Shown here: one piece after another, positions 12,001-17,657 of the stretch
Layout of the letters: each line of letters opens with the position of its first letter
How positions within the stretch are numbered: the first letter of the stretch is position 1
Origin: Peristeroidobacter soli
GTDB lineage: Bacteria; Pseudomonadota; Gammaproteobacteria; Steroidobacterales; Steroidobacteraceae
Direction: 5' to 3'
NCBI RefSeq assembly: GCF_004138485.1
Contig: NZ_RYEV01000005.1
Coordinates: 1,197,000-1,260,999 of the forward strand
DNA: 64,000 nucleotides
The notes under the pieces: generated by a model
Seen by the model: only the letters and a program-made list of their open reading frames with translations
Databases searched by the model: none
Told to the model about the DNA's origin: nothing
Translations under genes and position numbers: made by a program

Positions 12001-15000
12001 GCCTGGTGATCGTGCCGTATGAGGTGAGTCGCTCTCCAGAAGATTTTCTCGCGCTGCTGCGTCAGCGGCAGGTCACTGTGCTGAATCAGACGCCGTCGGC
12101 ATTCCAGCAGCTGATGCAGGTCCCTGCGCTCTACGACGGCACCGATCTGGCGCTGCGCGTGGTGATCTTTGGCGGCGAGGCCCTGGAACCGCGCAGCCTG
12201 CGGCCGTGGCTCGATCATTTCGGAGATCTCACGCCGCGGCTCATCAATATGTACGGCATCACGGAGACCACCGTGCATGTGACTTATCGGCCGATCATGA
12301 AGCGTGACCTGGAGCAGGCATGCAGTCCGATCGGCGAACGCATTCCCGATCTGGGCGTCCGTGTGCTGGATGCGCATCTCAATGCGGTGCCGACCGGTGT
12401 GCCCGGCGAGCTGTATGTGATGGGCGACGGCCTGTCGCGTGGCTATCTGAATCGCGCGGGTCTCTCGGCGGAGCGCTTCATACCAGATCCGTTCTCCGAA
12501 TATGGAGCGCGGTTGTATCGAACCGGCGATCTGGTGCGATGGACCGCGCGGGGCGAGCTGGAATACCTCGGGCGGCTGGACCATCAGATCAAGATCCGCG
12601 GCTTCCGCATCGAGCTCGGGGAGATCGAAGCGCAGCTGCGCGAGCAGCCCGGCGTGAGTGCGGCTGTCGTGACCGCGAATCGAAGTGCAAATGGTGTTCG
12701 CCTCGTGGCCTATGTCGTGGGTCGCGAAGGCACTGCGCTCGATACCGTGCGGATTCGAGAGCGGCTGTCACTCGTGCTGCCGGATCACATGCTGCCGAGC
12801 GCGATCGTCGAGATCGAGCGTTTGCCGCTGAATGCGAACGGCAAACTGGATCTCAAGGCGTTGCCGGAGCCGGGCTCGGTCAGCACCACGGAGTACCAGG
12901 CTCCGCAAGGAGACATCGAAGCAGCGCTTGCGTCGATCTGGTCGGACGTGCTCGGCGTTTCGCGGGCAGGCCGCAACGCGAACTTCTTCGAGCTGGGCGG
13001 GCATTCACTGCTCGCGTTGCGCGTGGTCGACCGTTTGCGAGCTCGCGGCTGGCAGGCACAGGTGCGCTCACTGTTCCAGCAGCCGGAGCTGGCGGCGTTC
13101 GCACGCACCATTGCTTTGGAGGCCGACGCACCCGACATGCTCGTGCCGCCGAACCTCATTCCAACGGGATGTACCGCGATCGAGCCGGGCATGCTCACGC
13201 TGGTCGAACTGACGGCGGAGCAGATTCGCGCCATCGAGGCCACCGTGCCGGGAGGTCCGGCGAACATTCAAGACATCTATCCGCTGGCGCCGCTGCAGGA
13301 AGGCATGCTCTTCCATTACCTGCTGCAGACCGAAGGCGATGCCTATGTCATGCAGAACACCTTTGCGTTTCAGAGCCGGCGGCAGCTCGAGAGCTTTGTC
13401 GACAGCTTCAATCGAGTGATCGAGCGGCACGACATTCTGCGTACCGCCGTGGTGTGGGAGGGGCTCACCGAAGCGGTTCAAGTGATATATCGAAGTGCCC
13501 CACTGCGGGTGAAGTGGCTCGATGTCCCCGAGGCCAGCGATACCGAAGCAGCGGTCCAATTGCTGGACGCTCATGCGCATCCCCGTCGTTTCAAGATCGA
13601 CGTACGGCGCGCGCCGATGTTTCATGCGGTGGCACTGCGCGAGGCGACGCAGGGACGCTGGTTGCTCAGGCTGCTCAGTCACCACCTGATCGACGACAAC
13701 ACCACGGTGCGACGCTTCATCGAGGAAATCATCCTGATCCAGCAGGGACGGGAGGCGGAGCTGCCCGAGCCCATTTCATTCCGGCACTTCGTGGCTCGAG
13801 CTCGCCGCAGCGATAGTGTCGCGGGACACGAAGCGTTCTTCCGAAAGATGCTCGGCGAGGTGAACGAACCGACCGCGCCATTCGGGCTGCTGGATGTGAG
13901 GGGCAGCGGCGATGACGTGGCGGAAGCGCGCTTGCGACTGCCGGCGGAGCTGTCGAAACAAGTGCGCGAACAGGCTCAGCGCCATGGCGTGAGCGCGGCG
14001 GCGCTGTTCCATCTGGCCTGGGCGCTGGTGCTGGGCAAGACCACCGGTCAGAGCGATGTCGTGTTCGGGACGGTGCTGTTCGGGCGCATGCATGGCGGCG
14101 AAGGTGCCGAGCGCGCGCTCGGCTTGTTCATCAACACGCTGCCGATCCGCATCGAGCTTGGCACGAACAGCGTGGCGCGATGCCTGCGACAGACTCACGA
14201 GGTACTGACGGACCTGATGCAGCACGAGCATGCCAGCTTGCCGCTGGCGCAACGCTGCAGTGGCCTGCCCAAGGGCACGCCGCTGTTCTCGGCGCTGTTC
14301 AACTATCGACATGGCGCGGCCGCTTCCGATCCATCCGCGGTGCATGTCTGGGAGGGCATGGAGGTTCTCAGCAACGAAGAGCGTACGAACTATCCGATCA
14401 CGATGTCGGTGGACGACAGCGGTGAGCGGTTCGAGCTGCAGGCGCAGGTCGTGCCTTCGTTGAGCGCGACCCGCGTTTGTGAGTATCTGCACCACAGTCT
14501 CGCTGAGTTGATCGGGGCGCTGGCCGGACAATCGCAACGGCTTGCGTGCGAGCTGGAGATGATGACCGAGGCCGAGCGGACGCAACTATCGCGGTGGAGC
14601 GTCAGTCCCAGCCGTCTTGCACGGACCGAGCGAATTCATGACTCGATCGCCCGCCGGGCGGCTCAATCGCCGGAGGCGACGGCGCTGACCTTCGACGACG
14701 AACGAGTGAGTTACGCGGAGTTGAACGTCCGAGCGAACCGGCTGGCGCATCGATTGATGGCACTAGGGGTGGGCCCCGAGGTCCGCGTCGGTATCGCGAT
14801 GGAGCGTTCGACCGAGCTGGTCGTCACCATCCTCGCGATTCTGAAAGCGGGCGGCGCCTATGTGCCGCTGGATCTCGGCTATCCGCTGGAGCGACTGCGC
14901 TATATGGTCGACGACAGCGGCATGCGCCTGCTGTTGACTCAGCGGCGACTGGTGAGCGGATTGCCAACGTCCGACGCGGTCCGCGTCCTCGCGATCGATG

Positions 15001-17657
15001 AGATCGATACCCCCCATGAGTCGGCGGTTGATCCCGACGTGACGTTGCATCCGGAGAATCTCGCGTACGTAATCTACACCTCGGGATCGACGGGCAGGCC
15101 AAAGGGCAGTCAGATCTCGCATGCCAGCCTGTCGAACTATCTGTGCTGGGCGCAGGCGTACTACTTCGAGGACGCGCCCGACGGGGGCAGCTTCGGACTG
15201 TATTCCTCGCTCTCGTTCGACCTGACCGTCACCAGCCTGTTCGTCCCGCTGCTGCGTGGGCGGACGCTGCGAGTCTTCGCCGAGGAGCTGCCGGTTGCCG
15301 ACATCTTGAAAGCCAGCTTCGCGCCGGACAGCTCGATCGACGCAATCAAGCTCACGCCTTCGCACATCTCCTTGCTGGGGCAGCTGGGTCTGCCGAAGGC
15401 GCGCATTCGTCTGGCCATTGTGGGCGGCGAGGCGCTGTCGGCCGAGCAGGTGCGTGTGTTGCATGGCCTGAACCCGGCGATGCAGGTTTACAACGAGTAC
15501 GGTCCCACCGAGTCCACCGTCGGTTGTGTGATTCAACTCGTTCGGCGTGGCGAGGAGTCGATCGCCATCGGCACGCCGATCCCGGGGACGTGTGCCTATG
15601 TGTTGGATGCTCGGGGCATGCCTGTGCCGATCGGCGTGACAGGTGAGTTGTATCTCGGTGGCGCAGGCCTCGCCCGCGGATATCTGGATCGCGCGGGACT
15701 GACAGCCGAGCGCTTCGTGGCGGATCCCTTCGGCGAGTCGGGGGGCAGGCTGTATCGCACCGGTGATTGGGTGCGTTGGAATGCCCGTGGCGAATTGGAG
15801 TATCTGGGACGCATCGATCACCAGGTAAAGATCCGCGGCTACCGGATCGAGCTGGGAGAAATCGAGTCTCAGCTGCTCGCGCAACCCGAAGTGCGCGAGG
15901 CGGTCGTGATGGCGCAGGGGGAGAAGGACGGCAAGCGACTGATCGCCTATGTCGCTCCCGAGATGAGCGCGCTCGATACCGCCGGTGGCGATGCGGATGT
16001 GGCTTCGCGTGGCGAGCTGGTCGCGCAATGGGAGTCGGTGTTCGACGGCACCTATGAGGGCGAGGGGACGGCGCCAAGTTTCCGCGGTTGGAACAGCAGC
16101 TATACGGATCTGCCGATTCCTGAAGCACAGATGCAGGAGTGGTTGGAGAACACGGTGGCGCGCATTCAGTCGCTGCGGCCCGAGCGCATCCTGGAGATCG
16201 GCTGCGGCGTGGGACTGCTGGTGCAACACCTGGCGCCGCGCGTTGCCAACTATCTGGGCAGGGATTTGTCGGCGTGCGCCGTGAGAGATCTGAGCGCCTG
16301 GATCCGCACGCAGTCGGCGTTGTCGCATGTGTCGATCCAGCATGCTCAGGCGTCGGACTTCAACGGCATTCGCGAAGGAGCGTTCGACACGCTGGTGCTG
16401 AACTCGGTCGCGCAGTACTTGCCGGACGCCGATTATTTCTTGGGCGTGCTCGAAGGGGCGGCTCGCGTGGTGGGGCCGCAAGGTCGCTTGTTCATCGGAG
16501 ACCTGAGACACCTGGACCACGTACCGATGTTTCATGCATCGGTCCAGCTCTCGCGGGCGTCCGCTCAGACGACGGTAGGGCGGCTCAGGAGTCGCATCGC
16601 ACGCGCGGTCGCGCAGGACAAAGAGCTCGTGCTGAACCCGGCGTTCTTTCACGTACTCGCCGCGCACCTCGGCATGGGCGGCGTCGAGATCCTGTTGAAG
16701 CGAGGTCGATTCGACAACGAGCTGACGCGCTATCGCTACGACGTGGTGATGAATGGGGCGCGGGTCGAGCCAGTGACGCACGAAACGTTCGACGGATCGG
16801 CACCCGATGTGCTGGAGCGCGTGGCCGCGCAGCTCGCCCTGAAACAATCTTCGGCGATCGCCATGCGAGGGATCCCCAATCTCCGGCTGGCGCGAGATCT
16901 GGCGGCGTGGCGTCGCTTGCAGGCGGGCGATGAGCAGATGACGGTGGGCGAGCTGTTGGCTCAACTGGAGAAGGAAGCACCCGCCGGCATCGATCCGGAA
17001 ATGCTCTGGACGCTGGGGGAGGCGCACGGATATCACGTGGAGATCTCCTGGACTCCCAATGTCACGGACGGCTCGTTCGATGCGCGATTCATCGATCCGG
17101 GCAGGGCCAGGGCTCAGCCTGCATCGACGCCGCGGTCTGTCGAATTGCCCGAAGGCTGGCGTGCTCTCGCGAGCGATCCGGCACGTGCGCTATGTCTGCA
17201 GCAGCTCGGCGGCCGCTTGCGTGAACGACTGCTGGAGGCAATGCCGGACTACATGGTGCCGGCACACATCGTCGTGCTCGATAAATTGCCCTTGAACGCC
17301 AATGGCAAGCTCGATCGTAAAGCGTTGCCGGAACCCGCCTATCACGCGACGGGCCACTACGAAGCGCCGCAGAGCGAGGCGGAACGAGCGCTCGCCGCGA
17401 TCTGGTCGAGCGTGCTGGGCGTGGAGCGCGTGGGACGAAACGACAATTTCCTGGAGCTCGGCGGTCATTCGCTGACGGCCATGCAGATGGTTGCCCTGGT
17501 CCGGCAACGCCACGGCGTCGAGTTGCCGATTCGCGTCGTTTTCGAGAAACCGACGCTCGCCGCCCTGGCTGCAACGGAAGGTTTTCGCGGCAAATTCGGT
17601 CAGCAGCGCGCTCGACAACTGGCGGCCATCGACGCGCTGCTCACGGAAGTGGAGTGA
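3..17657 (+). CDS. NRPS 1, five complete modules, 5' end missing
   Basis: Multimodular nonribosomal peptide synthetase, cytoplasmic. The frame is open to the left edge, so the gene starts outside the window; the TTG at 90 lies inside a carrier-domain linker and is not a credible start. Order seen: tail of an unseen domain, carrier protein 0, then C-A-T, C-A-T, C-A-T, C-A-T and C-A-(N-methyltransferase)-T. Adenylation cores such as YTSGSTG and NGKLDR recur in every module, and each carrier has a GG(H/D/T)S serine for phosphopantetheine. There is no thioesterase; the chain passes to the next gene. The residues just inside the left edge (GWREGSLDSYAVIERGQF) resemble the C-terminal linker of fatty acyl-AMP ligases, which suggests lipid initiation. 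The stop overlaps the next start by 4 bp (GTGA). Confidence 0.96.
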   Translation, partial: GWREGSLDSYAVIERGQFAGAAGNEVEPSLTDMQDKLGEIWRGVLKVDRVLTADANFFALGGTSISAAQVAARVAHELGANVAPGSLLDTPTLAGFATQIEKAPRSEAFSIARLHRDRSLPPSPAQRRMWFAWQLDPKGAAYNVGGGLRLRGPVDATIVQRTLDELVRRHEILRTRFGDDNGEVKLLIDDPAPVVLRTEDLRDWPSAARAMRAEQLSLSELQEPFDLQAGPVLRATLTVLADDEQLLLLTIHHIAADGISVALLVDEFVRLYGALRRRQPIPLPQSLQYLDHAAWQETRLDGGERARQLAYWIQQLGRDAPDVAPHADRAHTTPSDDHGRRRTVPMDASLTRGLRELAKRHDMTVFMVLLAAWKIVLARNSGHRDIRVGAPMANRRTLESGSLVGPFVNTVVLRTSLEGNPSVAELLQRIKRTVVEAHAHQDLPFEQLVEALAPDRTSARHPLFQVMHNHQRRERTAFDELAPLQVEAFERVGHTARFELSLNTEEEGDRLMAAITYRTALYDDATIDRLAGHWLNALRAAVASAVVRIDEVPLLSDLEYAKLLHEFNATTRRYPAQGFLQQYIARQVAHTPDALAVVFNDERCTYRQLNDCANVLAVRLREHGVGPDVVVGICSERSMALVIGLLAILKAGGAYLPLDPTYPQSRLEYILDDARPRVVLAERNVMNVLPASAGAVAWLLDPQWTSPAEARVDDICVDVHGGNLAYCLYTSGSTGQPKCAANTHGALLNQLLWRQEVYALRTEDRVLHKTPIGFDVSVWEIFWPLMTGATLVIAPPGAHRDPWRLSEIVRDQGVTTLHFVPPMLSAFLETGELTRCDSLRRVFVGGQALSTVAQSAFFRQSAASLYNLYGPTEAAIDVSFWECRADSQDRVVPMGRALANTQLYVLDPELAPVPVGAVGELYIGGVQLARGYAGRPGLTAQRFVPNPFAPGERLYRSGDLVRYRSDGALEYVGRIDHQVKVRGFRIELGEIEARLREHPEVREAVVSVGRDRIGENELVAYVIRAGVADVADELECRERLHRHLAQRLPDYMLPMHYAWLDALPLLSNGKLDRAALAAYQPASGRRTFTAPRSEIERRVAAIWSQVLAVEDIGIHDSFFELGGHSLLATQAIARVRAAFDIDVPLRTLFETPNLAEFSAEVRKSVEGGQKNAFGPIESVDRSQPIPLSYAQQRMWLLWQIDPHSVAYNLAGAVKLTGLLNDAAIDAALRALVRRHETLRTTFTIMNDVPTQVIAPELDISIERQDLRALAAVDRQAELQRLSQAEAHRPFCLRSGPLLRVVLLRLDEREHVMLVTTHHIVAEGWAIDIFTREFVTLYGALCDGQVPALAPLTFQYADYMHWQQRWLESGERDRQLEYWKRQLAGDHEVLALPTDRPRPKVLSARGDVFRFQIEPELAQRLRAFSTERGMTLFMTLLAGMFALLYRYSAQSDLRVGVPVANRVRPEAEGLIGAFLNTQVLRCHLDGAKTFAQLLSQVKQTAIGAQSHQDLPFDRLVDAIRPPRSLGFHPLFQVMLNVHRWEFQRRTRMGELVVEFLPNDVRAAKLDWMLDVGDISEALDCCLTYSTDLFDRATVERMCAHWVELLKRMSERSDVAIGSVALLGTRERALLSHWGINERRFDALPPVHALIEQQARRSGEAIALAQGDVPLSYAELNRHANQLAHRLIALGVRAETRVGIAIERRPEMVVGLLAVLKAGGAYVPLDPSYPAERLDYMRRDSGIEILLTTRTVRERLHDRMAVTCVLVDEPDWHEEPDTNLEVPLQSEHPAYAIYTSGSTGRPKGVLVRHGALSNFVQSMRLSPGLSAQDVLVAVTSLSFDIAALELYVPLCVGARVVVASEADARDGLALARLLEVSGATALQSTPAGWRMLLAAGWRGAAIKGLCGGEALQPELASQLCERGVALWNMYGPTETTIWSSTGEVRDARPALGYPVAATRLRVLTDDLQLAMPGMPGELYIGGEGLARGYLNRPALTAERFVADPTSSNGELLYRTGDRVRWGWDGELQHLGRIDHQIKVRGFRIEPGEIETQLLAQAGVREAAVVSRHGESGARLVAYVVGEAIESTTLREHLSQVLPDYMVPAAIMVLEQLPLTPNGKLDRSALPEPKFTSAAEYEPPRGAVEEAFAAVWKAVLRVERVGRHDNFFETGGDSIVGLQVVAQLHRMGWKVSPRQLFELQTVSELAQVAEYVGEAFKDTTIAPTEPLFHLSEAQRATLPVSVDSIEDVLPLTPMQQGMLLHTLLDPASGIYLMQDRSTIRSALDVQAFWDSWDAVLRRHAALRASFVWQGTETPFQIIHREVTLPKDHLDLRHLGRSDALAQVDAMLEDELANGFELDRAPLLRVRLAQVAQSEFHLIVSFHHMLMDAWCLGLLMGDVLAEYDARTLGKPLSAERPAPYRDFIAWLQRQDESAAREYWHDVLDGFEEVTPLPMRRHFAAGVAGSRMIDVTTALSAAQTKQLYAVAQRHQITPNTLTQGAWALVLARHADLDDVLFGVTVAGRPVDMPQLQRTLGLFINTVPLRVPMPGPERGIGVADWLRALFSQNLRSREFEHLPLVEVQTLNGRAHDNALFESLFVFENAPVEFSLLERAQQSSATKQSSRTHTNYPLTVVILPRPELILQITYDERCFDAATIDRLLASFRHVVEQFIAMPLAALRDIEALPRAERDALIDFGRGPLRHQPAEVDYISLFRQQVALHPQRVAARCDDRSVRYQALDTSSTQLAGLLRSAGVRAGDVVIVFSERNLGWLDMVLACFKAGAAYLAVDIETPPQRLARIFASSGAKVVVTDDAWLPELQAVTTLLPGAGPRVVSASQAITASLDFRATPMHPDQPAYVIFTSGSTGEPKGVVVTSAGMLNNQLSKIQSFPLGPRDVIAQTASPSFDISVWQLLGGLICGACVDIVPNDVAREPAALLERVRNHGITILESVPSLMQRMLALAPVPLPSLRVMMATGERIPPELARDWRARYSQSTLVNAYGPAECADDVTLHVETAMSAPSSHRSILPIGRPVDNFTLFVLDSRLEPVPLGAPGELHIAGIGVGLGYVERSDLTAERFIANPFDAGSGRLYRTGDRVRWNGEGQLEYLGRTDHQVKVRGFRVEPGEVESQLLAQPEIGEALVLAKETIAGSVLVAYVVTRSGQSIDSAELRRRLERTLPDYMVPATIAFLDSMPRNRNGKVDRKALPDPQFVSDALYEAPQGRMEVELAALWADVLGVPRVGRHDNFFQLGGHSLLALVLVERLRVRGWHAQVRSLFVYPKLSAFAEALAERQQAEIVVPPNGIPSGCTRIEPDMLALIELDAREIDLIESAVPGGASNIQDIYPLAPLQEGILFHHVLQAAGDAYTLPCLLAFDSSDRLLGFIDGLNRVIARHDILRSAVLWEGLREPVQVVYRQATVQLEWLKDEDTAASEGISDRLRARIDPHRYRVDARRAPMIAAFAAHEPARRRWLLQLACHHLVLDHTTLELIVNEIALIQQGQVERLPEPIPFRRFVAQARLGVSQAEHEKFFTHMLSDVEEPTAPFGLLDVQGDGIDIAEARLPLEAELSRQLRQHAQRNGVSAAVLFHLAWALVLARATGRDDVVFGTVLFGRMQGGEGAERALGMFINTLPVRIKLGTRPVEQCVREVHAVLTDLLTHEHASLALVQRCSAVADSPLFSALLNYRYGWQGGAGRNRRYGEGTELLETQERTNYPVTFCVDDLGEGFELSAQVSGSVGAQRVCELMQVALRSIAEALTIQSQRRICELGAIPVQEDRLLRKWSAGGARLDCPESLQRRVERQARERPDAIALLLNDEQIGYAELNHRANRLAHRLIASGVGAEARVGIAMERSIDLIVAMLAILKAGAAYVPLDPRYPADRLSYMMRDSGIGLLLTQGAVEHRLPIVDGVQSLRMETIDLRDEPAHDPNLPWHPDHLAYVIYTSGSTGRPKGAQLSHRNVSRLLAATHEWFHFNERDVWTLFHSYAFDFSVWEIFGALCHGGRLVIVPYEVSRSPEDFLALLRQRQVTVLNQTPSAFQQLMQVPALYDGTDLALRVVIFGGEALEPRSLRPWLDHFGDLTPRLINMYGITETTVHVTYRPIMKRDLEQACSPIGERIPDLGVRVLDAHLNAVPTGVPGELYVMGDGLSRGYLNRAGLSAERFIPDPFSEYGARLYRTGDLVRWTARGELEYLGRLDHQIKIRGFRIELGEIEAQLREQPGVSAAVVTANRSANGVRLVAYVVGREGTALDTVRIRERLSLVLPDHMLPSAIVEIERLPLNANGKLDLKALPEPGSVSTTEYQAPQGDIEAALASIWSDVLGVSRAGRNANFFELGGHSLLALRVVDRLRARGWQAQVRSLFQQPELAAFARTIALEADAPDMLVPPNLIPTGCTAIEPGMLTLVELTAEQIRAIEATVPGGPANIQDIYPLAPLQEGMLFHYLLQTEGDAYVMQNTFAFQSRRQLESFVDSFNRVIERHDILRTAVVWEGLTEAVQVIYRSAPLRVKWLDVPEASDTEAAVQLLDAHAHPRRFKIDVRRAPMFHAVALREATQGRWLLRLLSHHLIDDNTTVRRFIEEIILIQQGREAELPEPISFRHFVARARRSDSVAGHEAFFRKMLGEVNEPTAPFGLLDVRGSGDDVAEARLRLPAELSKQVREQAQRHGVSAAALFHLAWALVLGKTTGQSDVVFGTVLFGRMHGGEGAERALGLFINTLPIRIELGTNSVARCLRQTHEVLTDLMQHEHASLPLAQRCSGLPKGTPLFSALFNYRHGAAASDPSAVHVWEGMEVLSNEERTNYPITMSVDDSGERFELQAQVVPSLSATRVCEYLHHSLAELIGALAGQSQRLACELEMMTEAERTQLSRWSVSPSRLARTERIHDSIARRAAQSPEATALTFDDERVSYAELNVRANRLAHRLMALGVGPEVRVGIAMERSTELVVTILAILKAGGAYVPLDLGYPLERLRYMVDDSGMRLLLTQRRLVSGLPTSDAVRVLAIDEIDTPHESAVDPDVTLHPENLAYVIYTSGSTGRPKGSQISHASLSNYLCWAQAYYFEDAPDGGSFGLYSSLSFDLTVTSLFVPLLRGRTLRVFAEELPVADILKASFAPDSSIDAIKLTPSHISLLGQLGLPKARIRLAIVGGEALSAEQVRVLHGLNPAMQVYNEYGPTESTVGCVIQLVRRGEESIAIGTPIPGTCAYVLDARGMPVPIGVTGELYLGGAGLARGYLDRAGLTAERFVADPFGESGGRLYRTGDWVRWNARGELEYLGRIDHQVKIRGYRIELGEIESQLLAQPEVREAVVMAQGEKDGKRLIAYVAPEMSALDTAGGDADVASRGELVAQWESVFDGTYEGEGTAPSFRGWNSSYTDLPIPEAQMQEWLENTVARIQSLRPERILEIGCGVGLLVQHLAPRVANYLGRDLSACAVRDLSAWIRTQSALSHVSIQHAQASDFNGIREGAFDTLVLNSVAQYLPDADYFLGVLEGAARVVGPQGRLFIGDLRHLDHVPMFHASVQLSRASAQTTVGRLRSRIARAVAQDKELVLNPAFFHVLAAHLGMGGVEILLKRGRFDNELTRYRYDVVMNGARVEPVTHETFDGSAPDVLERVAAQLALKQSSAIAMRGIPNLRLARDLAAWRRLQAGDEQMTVGELLAQLEKEAPAGIDPEMLWTLGEAHGYHVEISWTPNVTDGSFDARFIDPGRARAQPASTPRSVELPEGWRALASDPARALCLQQLGGRLRERLLEAMPDYMVPAHIVVLDKLPLNANGKLDRKALPEPAYHATGHYEAPQSEAERALAAIWSSVLGVERVGRNDNFLELGGHSLTAMQMVALVRQRHGVELPIRVVFEKPTLAALAATEGFRGKFGQQRARQLAAIDALLTEVE
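100..335 (+). other. Carrier domain 0 (probable acyl or starter carrier)
   Basis: The first visible domain of NRPS 1 is a carrier protein with the phosphopantetheine site FFALGGTS (the usual H or D of the motif is T). It directly precedes a condensation domain with intact HHIAADG. If the unseen upstream domain is a fatty acyl-AMP ligase, this carrier would present the fatty acid that caps the peptide; if it is an adenylation domain, it would present one more amino acid. Confidence 0.7.
350..3500 (+). other. NRPS module 1: C-A-T, Ser-like code
   Basis: The condensation domain has HHIAADG (about 752-772). The adenylation domain (about 1735-3230) gives pocket residues DVWHFGLID plus the invariant Lys when aligned by eye to GrsA positions 235-331. 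The classical serine code is DVWHFSLVDK, so two positions differ. The carrier has FFELGGHS. Serine is the best guess; the Gly at position 301 is not standard. Confidence 0.6.
3540..6640 (+). other. NRPS module 2: C-A-T, Gly-like code, variant C motif
   Basis: The condensation motif reads HHIVAEG (about 3951-3971), so the conserved Asp of HHxxxDG is Glu. The adenylation pocket reads DILQLGMIW plus Lys, close to codes of the DILQLGLIWK type reported for glycine. The carrier has FFETGGDS, a GGDS variant often seen before epimerising or unusual C domains. The following C domain belongs to the PLTPMQQGML subtype. Confidence 0.55.
6720..9880 (+). other. NRPS module 3: C-A-T, Dab-like code
   Basis: The condensation domain is of the LPLTPMQQGML subtype with HHMLMDA (Gly replaced by Ala). 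The adenylation pocket reads DIWEMTADD plus Lys. Codes of the DIWELTADDK type are known for 2,4-diaminobutyrate in pseudomonad synthetases. A PvdH-type diaminobutyrate aminotransferase in the same locus (37506-38942) supports Dab independently of the code. Confidence 0.7.
9955..13110 (+). other. NRPS module 4: dual C/E-A-T, Thr code
   Basis: The condensation domain starts with the IQDIYPLAPLQEG block typical of dual condensation/epimerisation domains and carries the extended motif HHVLQAAGD (10059-10085), close to the family signature HH(I/L)xxxxGD. Its second motif is HHLVLDH. It should epimerise the upstream (Dab) residue before condensation. The adenylation pocket reads DFWNIGMVH plus Lys, identical to the classical threonine code. 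Confidence 0.8.
13225..17600 (+). other. NRPS module 5: degenerate dual C/E-A-nMT-T, Asn-like code
   Basis: The condensation domain is also of dual C/E ancestry, but its signature reads HYLLQTEGD (13314-13340, second His is Tyr) and its second motif HHLIDDN. The adenylation pocket reads DLTKIGEVG plus Lys, one change from the asparagine code DLTKLGEVGK. An N-methyltransferase (about 15990-17000) with the hallmark GWNSSYT and SAM motif ILEIGCGVG is inserted before the last adenylation motif, so the residue should be N-methylated. Confidence 0.75.

Noticed and set aside
14763..17036. Very long open frames on the minus strand inside the NRPS genes (also 31883-34705, 8517-10430, 22838-24382)
   Set aside because: They are antisense to well-supported NRPS domains, rich in Arg, Gln and His in a way typical of high-GC shadow frames, and show no family motifs.
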